Below, piece after piece: positions 1 to 5,888 of a stretch of DNA of 6,242 bases. The stretch covers positions 1 to 6,242 of the forward strand of contig DATAUH010000238.1 in the NCBI GenBank assembly GCA_036268375.1. Direction: 5' to 3'. The first letter of the stretch is position 1, and each line of letters starts with the position of its first letter. The notes beneath the pieces were generated by a model. The model was not told the origin of the DNA and ran no database searches. It saw nothing but the letters and a program-made list of their open reading frames with translations. Position numbers and translations under genes: made by a program. The stretch comes from PALSA-243 sp036268375. Its GTDB lineage: Bacteria; Acidobacteriota; Terriglobia; Bryobacterales; Bryobacteraceae.

Positions 1-2
1 AA

Positions 3-278
3 GGGCCTTATGCGGTGACGAACGGTTACGCCATGACGCCGCAGCCGCCTTCGGTTTACATCGACGGCTTCTATTGCAACGGCATCGCCGCTATCGCCGG
101 CCCGGTCTCCGGCCTGCCCGGGAATGTCTATCAGCTCGGTGTCTTTGTACCGGATCTTGCGGCCCTGCTGCAGAATTTTCCGGACTTGAAGAATTTCACC
201 TTCCCTGCGCAATCGTCCATACAGATCGCGATCAGTGGGGTTTACAGCCAGACCGGCGTTTTCATCAATATTAAGTAG
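3..278 (+). CDS. C-terminal fragment of a TIGR03437-like secreted protein (5' end outside window)
   Basis: The frame is open from the left edge to the TAG at 276-278, so about 91 C-terminal residues are visible; the GTG at 15 is internal, not a real start. The segment follows the pattern I know from the TIGR03437 C-terminal domain of Solibacter-type proteins: a Pro-rich lead-in, VYIDG, then a Gly-rich stretch with an aromatic-Gln pair (VYQLGVFVPD), and a final beta strand ending ISGVYSQTGVFINIK. In that family the domain is a beta-sandwich module at the end of large extracytoplasmic proteins, often after repeats or enzyme domains. The middle is slightly longer and more divergent than usual (DLAALLQNFPDLKNF). 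Nothing about the rest of the protein, its signal peptide or its function can be read here. The family call is from memory of the motif pattern and is moderately sure. Confidence 0.7.
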   Translation, partial: GPYAVTNGYAMTPQPPSVYIDGFYCNGIAAIAGPVSGLPGNVYQLGVFVPDLAALLQNFPDLKNFTFPAQSSIQIAISGVYSQTGVFINIK

Positions 279-307
279 CGTCCGCGGATCGCAGCGTCCG
301 CGGATCG
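277..307. repeat. Tandem 15-bp direct repeat with palindromic core; possible hairpin after the stop codon
   Basis: Two identical 15-bp copies, AGCGTCCGCGGATCG, lie at 277-291 and 293-307, one base apart (16-bp period). The first copy contains the last two bases of the TAG stop codon of the upstream gene. Each copy carries the self-complementary octamer TCCGCGGA (281-288 and 297-304), so the two can pair as an 8-bp GC-rich stem with an 8-nt loop just after the stop. There is no T-run afterwards, so it is not a classic intrinsic terminator. It could be an RNA 3'-end structure, a protein-binding site or a recent slippage duplication. Confidence 0.6.
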
Positions 308-315
308 GCCAATCA

Positions 316-335
316 CCGCATTACATAGAATGCGG
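316..335. promoter_or_regulatory. Perfect inverted repeat overlapping a -10-like box upstream of the dehydrogenase gene
   Basis: CCGCATT (316-322) and AATGCGG (329-335) are perfect inverted repeats around the 6-nt spacer ACATAG. The right arm shares bases with TAGAAT (326-331), a 5/6 match to the bacterial -10 consensus, placed 60 nt before the dehydrogenase start. No good -35 hexamer lies 16-18 nt upstream, so promoter assignment is weak; an activator-dependent promoter would fit. A dyad over a -10 box is the usual geometry of a repressor operator, but no regulator gene is in the window. The element could also be an RNA hairpin for the upstream gene, though no T-run follows. Confidence 0.4.
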
Positions 336-374
336 ATCAAAATAGAAGAGTACGACCACTCGCTTCATGGCAGC

Positions 375-384
375 GAGGGAGGAG
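375..384 (+). promoter_or_regulatory. Strong ribosome binding site that fixes the dehydrogenase start
   Basis: GAGGGAGGAG contains GGAGG at 378-382, eight nt before the ATG at 391. A longer in-frame start at ATG 367 would place this purine-rich site inside the coding region and would add eight residues before the Rossmann strand, which normally begins almost at residue 3. The site therefore supports the start at 391. Confidence 0.8.
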
Positions 385-390
385 ATCGCT

Positions 391-1179
391 ATGGCACGAG
401 TTTTCATTACGGGATCGTCAGACGGGCTGGGGCGGATGGCGGCACAGCTTCTGGTTGAGCAAGGACACAGCGTGGTTTTGCACGCGCGGAACGAGGAACG
501 CGCGAAGGTAGCGAAGGCGCAGGTTCCACAGGCGGAAGGCGTGGTGGTGGGCGATTTTATGAGGCTCGCCGATGTGCGCGAGGTCGCGCGTCAGGCGAAC
601 GCGCTGGGAATATTTGATGCGGTGATTCACAATGCGGCAGTTGGGTATCAGGAGCCGAGACGGATGGAGACTGCGGACGGGTTGGAGCACGTGTTCGCGG
701 TGAACACCCTCGCGCCTTACATGCTGACGGCGCTGATCCGCAAGCCGAAGCGCCTGGTATATCTAAGTTCGATGCTGCACAAACGCGGAGACGCGAGCCT
801 GCAGGATCTGAACTGGGAGAAGCGCAAGTGGGATGGCACGCAGGCATACTCGGATTCGAAGCTGCACGATTTGATGCTGGCGTTCGCAGTGGCGCGGCTA
901 TGGCCCGATGTGTTGTCGAATGCGCTGGAGCCGGGTTGGGTGGCGACAAAGATGGGCGGCCCGGGCGCGACCGACGATTTGAACCTGGCGCATCGCACAC
1001 AAGTGTGGCTGGCGGCGAGCGATAACCAGGCGGCAACGGTCACCGGGGAGTACTTCTATCACCAGCAAAGGCGCGAACCGTTAGCCGCAGCCCGTGATAC
1101 AGAAAAGCAAGACCAGCTTTTGAAGGAGTGCGAGAAGTTCACGGGCGTTCAGTTGCCGCTTGCTGCGGCTGTGGCATAA
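391..1179 (+). CDS. Short-chain dehydrogenase/reductase (SDR), NAD(P)(H)-dependent oxidoreductase
   Basis: A 262-residue, probably cytoplasmic Rossmann-fold enzyme. Visible classical SDR signatures: TGSSDGLG cofactor loop at residues 7-14; R33 in HAR after strand beta2, which favours NADP(H); D55 after beta3; NAAVG at 81-85; N105; catalytic S127 in YLSSM; YSDSK with Y153 and K157; and PGWVATK at 181-187 before the substrate loop. The complete Asn-Ser-Tyr-Lys tetrad indicates an active enzyme. Its C-terminal pattern (TGEYFYHQQ, then a charged helix ending near KFTGV) resembles retinol dehydrogenase- or daunorubicin ketoreductase-like SDRs, but substrate cannot be inferred. Start chosen from the strong ribosome site; ATG 367 is the rejected longer alternative. 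It stands alone on the plus strand, and its stop is 1 bp from the stop of the convergent TPR-CHAT gene. Nothing links it functionally to the sigma operon. Confidence 0.93.
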   Translation: MARVFITGSSDGLGRMAAQLLVEQGHSVVLHARNEERAKVAKAQVPQAEGVVVGDFMRLADVREVARQANALGIFDAVIHNAAVGYQEPRRMETADGLEHVFAVNTLAPYMLTALIRKPKRLVYLSSMLHKRGDASLQDLNWEKRKWDGTQAYSDSKLHDLMLAFAVARLWPDVLSNALEPGWVATKMGGPGATDDLNLAHRTQVWLAASDNQAATVTGEYFYHQQRREPLAAARDTEKQDQLLKECEKFTGVQLPLAAAVA

Positions 1180-1180
1180 G

Positions 1181-3634
1181 TCAGCGGCCCTCGCGGGTGA
1201 AGAGCTCGAAGGGCGCCCAGTAATAGGGCTTCGCGTAAGAGCCGCCGGCGTGTATGAGGGACAGTTTGGCTTGGCGGAGCGCTTCCGCGGGCGCGACACC
1301 GTCATTGATGGCCGAATAGAGGCGCTGCATCAAAAGAGCCGTGGATTGGTCGTTGACGTCCCAAAGCCCGGCAATTACGTTGCGAGCGCCGGCGCGCAGA
1401 AAGGCCCAGGCGAAGCCAACCAACCCTTCACCCGCGTAGGTTTTGGAACCGGCGCTGCGGCAGGCGGAGATGGTTACCAGGCGGGCATTGAGGGGCGCCG
1501 CCATGACATCGCGCGCAAAGAGTTTGCAGCTTGCAGGCGCGCCGGAGAGGATGACGGCGGAATCGAGCGGGTCTTCGCGGTTGGCGACGGCGTGCGCGGC
1601 GAAGTGGATGAGGTCGAAAGAGGCCGGCGGATCGGCGGTATAGGCCGTGGGAGTAGCCTGATCGCCGCGCAAAACTTTTTGACCATCCTTCGGGAGCGCT
1701 GCCGAAATGGAAGCGATCTCTTTGCCCGCGAATTCGAGCGGCGGCAAGGAGGAATCGGCGGGGTGAGGGTCGCCAATCAGCAACGCGGTCTGTGTAGCCT
1801 TTGACGTTGGTCGAGGAGAATCGCCCGAAGAGATGAGGTAGTCCAGAGACGGCGCCACCGAGAGCGTGACCGATTCGATCCAAGGTTTGCCGGCATCGCC
1901 AGGTGAAGGCAGTGCTTCAAAGTTCAGCCCATAGAGCGCGCCGTCGGGAATGATGACAACTTTTTGCGCGGAGCTGAGGGCGCCGAGCGCGGGGCTGAGG
2001 AGTTCTTGCGAGAGTTCGCGCGCGCTGGAGGACGGAACGTTGAGCGGATCGCGCTGCGCTTGAATGACGGCATTGAAACGCGCCACCTGCGCGCTCAGAA
2101 CGGATTGAGAGGGCAGTTCGAAATTGCGGATTTCATCGGCGGAAACCACCCAGAGATACGATCTCGTGCGGCCCAGCCAATACTCCAGCAGCACCGTGTG
2201 ATTGGCGCCTGCGAATTTACGATAGGCCTGTGCGCCGCGGGTCTCGAGCACATCGTTCTTGCCGATCCGGCTGGCGAGGACGCGGGAGCGGCTGGATTCC
2301 GCTACCGCAACGGCGCCGTCATGATCGCCGGTTTCGGATAAAAAATCCACGTAGTTTTGATAAAAACGAATGAGGCTGCTCAGGTAAGACAGCTTGAACT
2401 GATCGCGAAGGAGCTTGGCCTGGCGGTCACCGATATCCGCGAGCGTAGTTTGAAATTCGAGCTTAGCCTCGCGCGTGCGGTCTTGGGCGCGGTAGACTTC
2501 CGCAAGTCCGCCGTGCGCTTCGAGGACCTCGGTGGGGTCGCTTGAGGGCAAGGTGGTCGCTTTGCCGAAGAGCTGTTCGGCCTCGTTCAGATTGCCGCGC
2601 CTGAGCGCGATGCGGGCCTGATTATTTACTGAGAAGATTTCCGAAAGTGCGCTGTCGGTCTGGTGTTTTAGTTCGAAGGCGCGGCGGTTGTACTCCTCGG
2701 CTTCATCGAGCTTGCCAAGTTCTATATAGGTGGACGCGAGATTGCTGAGCCAGCGCGCGGCATCCGTTTTGTCGTCGATTTGGCGCGCAATTTCGAGCGC
2801 CTCCTGATAACCCTGCGCGGCGGCTTGGAAATTGCTGTTGTAGAAATCGACGTTGGCCAGGTTGCCAGTCCACATCTGTTGCTGGAAAGGATCGGGCGCG
2901 TGCCGCTTGGCCCTTTCCAGACTGGCGCGGGCGCTGTCCAAATCGCCCAGGCGCTGGTAGCAGAGGCCGGCGTTGCCCTCATCTTTGTTTACGGAGGTGG
3001 CGGCGCCGAGACTTTGAAACCGTACTTTGGAAGTTTCAAACCAGAAGACGGCTTCGTCGAAGCGATGTTCACTGACGAGGGCCACGCCAAGATCGCCAGC
3101 CGCCTGCATACCAAGATAAGGTTCGTTCAGAGTTTCAGCCGCGTCCATCACCTGACGCAGTTCCGCTTCCGCCTCGCCGACGTGATTTTGCAGGCGTAAG
3201 AGGTTGGCGTGCTTAAGGCGAATCTGCGCAATCAAAAGTGGGGAACCGGCGGTGGTGGCGCAACGCGCCGCCTCGTCGAAGGCTTTTTCCGATTTGGCGT
3301 ACTCGCCCTTGCGATACTTGGCTTCGCCGAGAAGTAGATAGAATCGCGCCCGTTCCAATAGCAGCGGGGATTCGGGCTGCCCCACGCTTTCGAGCAGATC
3401 GTTGGCCTTCGGGTAAAGACGAAGATCGAGCAGCGCTTCGGCCTTGATCAGCCGGGCCCGCCACAAAACGGCAGGATTTTGGGCGCCCTGAGCCAACGCG
3501 ATGGCTTTATCGGCCTCTTCGCTCGCGGGCTCGAACTTTTCCTGGCGCAGCAGACGGGCCGCCGTTTCGACGTGCCCGTCGGGCGCTTCGCGGCAGGCGC
3601 TCAAGAAAACGAGAGCTAACAACAGGCTCCGCAT
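1181..3634 (-). CDS. TPR-CHAT protein, predicted lipoprotein with caspase-like protease domain
   Basis: An 817-residue protein (counted from the ATG at 3634). Residues 1-14, MRSLLLALVFLSAC, form a short signal peptide with lipobox LSAC, so C14 should be lipidated. Residues about 22-400 are roughly nine or ten tetratricopeptide repeats, clear examples being 93-126, 216-245, 292-325 and 333-362. A helical linker with AESSRSRVL (445-453) leads to a CHAT domain from about 475 to the end. The dyad is intact: H681 in LIHFAAHA and C725 in ISACRSA, followed by GEGLVGFAWAFLRAGA and the terminal YYWAPFELF typical of the family. CHAT domains are clan CD (caspase/separase-like) peptidases, usually activated through attached repeats. 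The gene begins 4 nt after the preceding stop, suggesting coupled translation. A longer start at 3688 would overlap that gene by 50 nt and lacks a clear ribosome site; the lipobox remains either way. Substrate unknown. Confidence 0.92.
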   Translation of the reverse strand: MRSLLLALVFLSACREAPDGHVETAARLLRQEKFEPASEEADKAIALAQGAQNPAVLWRARLIKAEALLDLRLYPKANDLLESVGQPESPLLLERARFYLLLGEAKYRKGEYAKSEKAFDEAARCATTAGSPLLIAQIRLKHANLLRLQNHVGEAEAELRQVMDAAETLNEPYLGMQAAGDLGVALVSEHRFDEAVFWFETSKVRFQSLGAATSVNKDEGNAGLCYQRLGDLDSARASLERAKRHAPDPFQQQMWTGNLANVDFYNSNFQAAAQGYQEALEIARQIDDKTDAARWLSNLASTYIELGKLDEAEEYNRRAFELKHQTDSALSEIFSVNNQARIALRRGNLNEAEQLFGKATTLPSSDPTEVLEAHGGLAEVYRAQDRTREAKLEFQTTLADIGDRQAKLLRDQFKLSYLSSLIRFYQNYVDFLSETGDHDGAVAVAESSRSRVLASRIGKNDVLETRGAQAYRKFAGANHTVLLEYWLGRTRSYLWVVSADEIRNFELPSQSVLSAQVARFNAVIQAQRDPLNVPSSSARELSQELLSPALGALSSAQKVVIIPDGALYGLNFEALPSPGDAGKPWIESVTLSVAPSLDYLISSGDSPRPTSKATQTALLIGDPHPADSSLPPLEFAGKEIASISAALPKDGQKVLRGDQATPTAYTADPPASFDLIHFAAHAVANREDPLDSAVILSGAPASCKLFARDVMAAPLNARLVTISACRSAGSKTYAGEGLVGFAWAFLRAGARNVIAGLWDVNDQSTALLMQRLYSAINDGVAPAEALRQAKLSLIHAGGSYAKPYYWAPFELFTREGR

Positions 3635-3638
3635 TGCG

Positions 3639-4463
3639 CTACCAATCGATGACGCCTCCATCCACGCAGCAGTTTTGCGTGTTGCCATCGACGGGGCATC
3701 CCAGATCCACCTCGATCATGGTGATGCGGCGGCTGGTTTCGGCCATCTGCATCTTGCCCAAAGTGATTACGCCGAAGCCCTGAACGCGGATGACGTTTCC
3801 GTAGATTTCGAAAGGTGGGCGCTCGACGGCAACAGAACTGACGATCGACAGGTTCGTAAAACCGCGCGACTGCGGAAGTTTGCCGTCGGTTGGCGGGGCG
3901 TTCAGCTGAGAGCGCACCCGCGGCGCAAAAGACGCGAGGTCTTTGGCGTTGAAGAAGCTGACCAGCTTTTGCAATTCCTGATCTTGGGGAAATGCCTTCA
4001 TCGCAGCAGGAAGAGTGTTGAGGCGGTTGAGCGTGTCAGTCGCAAGCGTCGTCGAAACAGGAGCGCCGGCAATTTGGAGATTTTCAAACTGCGTGCCGGT
4101 GATGTAGATCGCGGTGGGACCTTCTTTGACGGGATGCCGTGCGGTAACGCTGGCGACAACGCGGTCGGCAGTGACGACATCACCGATGTTCAACTTCTCC
4201 ACAGTAGCTTTCGCAAGCGTGTGGTAAACGACGTCCTCTTCCTGTTCTGGCTTGTCCCGTTTGTAGGTGATGGAGCCGATAACTTCCGCGGTGGCGCGCT
4301 CGAACCGAACGATTTCGCGATAACGGAAGGGGCCGACTCGGTCGACGCCGTAGCCGCCGGTATCGGGTAGCGCGGTGGCTCCCTGAATCTCAATGATTTC
4401 GTGAAACGGGCTGGTGATGCGGCCCGACGCGCAAATAGCTTGTCCTTGAAACCGAATTCCCAT
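3639..4463 (-). CDS. Unrecognised beta-rich protein between anti-sigma factor and TPR-CHAT protease
   Basis: I do not recognise this 274-residue protein with confidence. It starts MGIRFQGQAICASG with no signal peptide and no hydrophobic membrane segment, and much of it reads as beta strands. The section at 86-136 (ATVEKLNIGDVVTADRVVAS, then a Gly-Thr turn and FENLQIAGAPV) recalls the repeating pattern of choice-of-anchor P proteins; this is from memory and needs a profile search. A central, more helical part (about 143-190) includes LNRLNTLPAAMKAF. The C terminus is Cys-rich: C256, C265 and C266 in CPVDGNTQNCCVDGG. A GAGGAG ribosome site lies 10 nt before the ATG. It lies 34 nt after the anti-sigma gene and 4 nt before the protease gene, so it is likely co-expressed. 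It could be a protease substrate, a sensor or an effector; context alone supports this. Confidence 0.85.
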   Translation of the reverse strand: MGIRFQGQAICASGRITSPFHEIIEIQGATALPDTGGYGVDRVGPFRYREIVRFERATAEVIGSITYKRDKPEQEEDVVYHTLAKATVEKLNIGDVVTADRVVASVTARHPVKEGPTAIYITGTQFENLQIAGAPVSTTLATDTLNRLNTLPAAMKAFPQDQELQKLVSFFNAKDLASFAPRVRSQLNAPPTDGKLPQSRGFTNLSIVSSVAVERPPFEIYGNVIRVQGFGVITLGKMQMAETSRRITMIEVDLGCPVDGNTQNCCVDGGVIDW

Positions 4464-4473
4464 CGACGAAATT

Positions 4474-4479
4474 CTCCTC
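4474..4479 (-). promoter_or_regulatory. Ribosome binding site for the 274-residue protein
   Basis: On the minus strand GAGGAG lies 10 nt before the ATG at 4463, in the 34-nt gap after the anti-sigma stop codon. It supports this start and independent initiation rather than simple read-through coupling. The spacing is slightly long but workable. Confidence 0.65.
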
Positions 4480-4497
4480 TTCGTTGTGCGAGATTGT

Positions 4498-5205
4498 TTA
4501 GCGACCTACGACTTCAAAAGAGTAATCTGAAATGCGGGGGCCTGGCGCGCCTTCGGCATCCACGCCGTAGACGCTGAGCACGTAATCACCGTTTTGAACG
4601 CTGGCGGACGGCAGGTAGACCGTGACGGGCTCTCCGGCCCTTGGCGGCGCCGTCTTTTCGACGAACTCCTTGCCATCGGATTTGCGGTGGATGACGCAAC
4701 GGTAGCTGGAAAAATTCTGGTCGGGCGGCAGATCGAAGGCAAGAGTGATGGGCGTAGTGGCCGGCGGATCGATCTTCACAGCTTCGCCTCGGGAAATGGC
4801 GCCCAGAGAGTATTGCAGCGGCGCCTGAGGCTCCGTTAGCGCGCGATGCAGGCCGGGAATGATCACGCCGCTCTGATAGATCACGACTGACGCCAAAAGG
4901 ACCGCGGCGGCAGCGGGCAAATAAGACGCCGGCTGGAGCCAGGCGCGCACGTCGGTAAGCGCGCTCCACCAATCGATGCGAGATTTCCGCGTTTCGGGCT
5001 GGTGAGTGGCTCTCGAGGGAGCCGGTGAGGGCTCGGCAAGCACGGCTTTCGCGTGGCGCACGAAATCCAAACCCAGCTCGACGCCGACGCAGCAGTCGGT
5101 ACATTCAAAAAAATGGCTCTCGAACTCCGCGGCCTCTTCGGTCGAGAGCTCTCCCAATAGATACCGCTCAGCAGCCTGCAGTTCTAGCGCCTGACCATGA
5201 TCCAT
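4498..5205 (-). CDS. Zinc-finger anti-sigma factor, single-pass membrane protein
   Basis: A 235-residue predicted inner-membrane anti-sigma factor. The N-terminal cytoplasmic part carries AAERYLLGELSTEEAAEFESH followed by the zinc-binding H31-x3-C35-x2-C38 motif (HFFECTDC) of the ZAS/zf-HC2 class, which binds and holds ECF sigma factors. One hydrophobic segment at about 96-118 (LPAAAAVLLASVVIY onward) predicts a single membrane crossing. Residues about 126-235 form an extracytoplasmic domain of beta strands (ITLAFDLP, EPVTVYLPSASV, GDYVLSVYGVD, SDYSFEVV), resembling a small Ig/fibronectin-like sandwich and a possible signal-input or cleavage region. It directly follows the ECF sigma gene by 43 nt, the normal partner order. 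Its ribosome site is weak (GGATG about 8 nt before the ATG), which could lower its yield relative to the sigma factor. Function is inferred from motif and position. Confidence 0.88.
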   Translation of the reverse strand: MDHGQALELQAAERYLLGELSTEEAAEFESHFFECTDCCVGVELGLDFVRHAKAVLAEPSPAPSRATHQPETRKSRIDWWSALTDVRAWLQPASYLPAAAAVLLASVVIYQSGVIIPGLHRALTEPQAPLQYSLGAISRGEAVKIDPPATTPITLAFDLPPDQNFSSYRCVIHRKSDGKEFVEKTAPPRAGEPVTVYLPSASVQNGDYVLSVYGVDAEGAPGPRISDYSFEVVGR

Positions 5206-5248
5206 GAGGTATCATCCATAAATTAGTGCAACTAGCGCAGCCACCGTT

Positions 5249-5824
5249 TCATCCTGTGGCGCCTTTTCCAGCGCTTGCGCCGCGTTCTATTTCTGACCGA
5301 AGGCGGAGGCGCGCGCGGTGTAGCAGCACACGCAAATAGTCACGCGTTACGTTCAGATCCGCACAGACGCGGTCCTTATCTTCTTCTTCGAGAAAGACGC
5401 GGCGAAGCAAATTGCGATCTTTTTCGCGGAGATCAGCGAGAATGCGGCGTACCATTTCGCGGCGCTCGCCTTCGACGGCTCCCTCTTCGGGACTATTACG
5501 CTCGTCGGCCTGCTCCGGCATGTCCGGAGGGATTTGGTCGTGGCGCGTGTAAGCGCGAAGGTATTCCAGGCCCGTATTGCGGCACACAGTAAGCACGAAG
5601 CCCGGAAGATTGGCCGGGTTATCGAGCGTCTTGCCGATTTGAAAGTATCGCAGTACGCGAAGAAAGGTCTCCTGCGAAGCGTCTTGAATCAGTTCGGGGG
5701 AACGCAACAGACCACGCAGTTTGCAACGCACCGGAACGCTGAAGGTGGACACAAGACGGCCTTCCGCGCCGGGGTCGCGATCGCGCAGCGCCCGCAAGAA
5801 CTGATCATCAAACGCGTGGTCCAA
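5249..5824 (-). CDS. ECF-family RNA polymerase sigma factor
   Basis: A sigma-70-type ECF factor, 191 residues from the TTG start proposed here. Sigma2 spans about residues 5-95, with QETFLRVLRYF at 51-61 (region 2.2, core polymerase contact) and LPGFVLTVCRNTGLEYLRA (regions 2.3/2.4, -10 recognition). Sigma4 spans about 124-182 with REKDRNLLRRVFLEEEDKDR and the helix-turn-helix ending DYLRVLLHRARLRLR, which reads the -35 element. The only in-frame ATG (5965) would add 47 residues with no sigma character, lacks a ribosome site and runs into DNA that looks coding on the other strand; TTG 5824 has AGGAG five nt upstream. It is first in a probable operon with its anti-sigma partner. Such factors usually activate their own operon, but I could not identify a matching promoter. 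The sigma call is secure; the start is moderately so. Confidence 0.92.
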   Translation of the reverse strand: MDHAFDDQFLRALRDRDPGAEGRLVSTFSVPVRCKLRGLLRSPELIQDASQETFLRVLRYFQIGKTLDNPANLPGFVLTVCRNTGLEYLRAYTRHDQIPPDMPEQADERNSPEEGAVEGERREMVRRILADLREKDRNLLRRVFLEEEDKDRVCADLNVTRDYLRVLLHRARLRLRSEIERGASAGKGATG

Positions 5825-5829
5825 CAAAT

Positions 5830-5834
5830 CTCCT
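5830..5834 (-). promoter_or_regulatory. Ribosome binding site supporting a TTG start for the sigma factor
   Basis: On the minus strand AGGAG (5834-5830) precedes two consecutive TTG codons (5827-5825 and 5824-5822), at 2 and 5 nt. The 5-nt spacing favours the second TTG. No comparable site precedes the upstream ATG at 5965 or the in-frame GTG codons between them. Confidence 0.55.
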
Positions 5835-5888
5835 GGTACGTAAGAAGATAGCAAAGCGCCGCCGTAGTTGGAGGATCTTTTGTTGTAA

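Larger units (their letters stand above)
1181..5824 (-). other. Predicted four-gene operon: ECF sigma, anti-sigma, unknown protein, TPR-CHAT lipoprotein
   Basis: Four same-strand genes are separated by 43, 34 and 4 nt with no hairpin-plus-T-run terminator seen between them, so one transcript is likely. The order places a transcription switch (sigma plus membrane anti-sigma) ahead of a possible target or adaptor and a protease of caspase-like fold. Transcription presumably starts in 5825-5940; that stretch has a weak TATCTT box at about 5852-5847 but no convincing -35 element, so no promoter is annotated. No terminator is visible at the 3' end, which abuts the convergent dehydrogenase gene. 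Confidence 0.75.

Noticed and set aside
279..310. Intrinsic terminator for the upstream gene
   Set aside because: The stem is plausible, but the following bases (TCGGCCAATCACC) contain no T-run, so it was recorded only as a repeat/hairpin.
557..1043. Minus-strand frames of 159 and 108 codons inside the dehydrogenase gene
   Set aside because: They are Pro/Ser/Arg-rich, without motifs, and opposite a gene with a complete SDR signature set.
1160..1804. A 214-codon plus-strand frame opposite the CHAT domain
   Set aside because: It lies exactly over the conserved catalytic part of the CHAT gene, starts inside the dehydrogenase and shows low-complexity Gly/Arg/Ala composition typical of antisense shadows.
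3501..4370. A 289-codon open frame on the plus strand, antisense to the 274-residue protein and the start of the TPR-CHAT gene
   Set aside because: Its translation is rich in Arg, Ala, Gly and Asp with no recognisable domain, and it is explained by the GC-rich codon pattern of the minus-strand genes, which show clear motifs and ribosome sites.
1181..5824. CRISPR array or Cas genes accompanying the TPR-CHAT protein (type III-E-like system)
   Set aside because: No regularly spaced repeats and no Cas-like frames are present; the TPR-CHAT similarity is at the level of architecture only.
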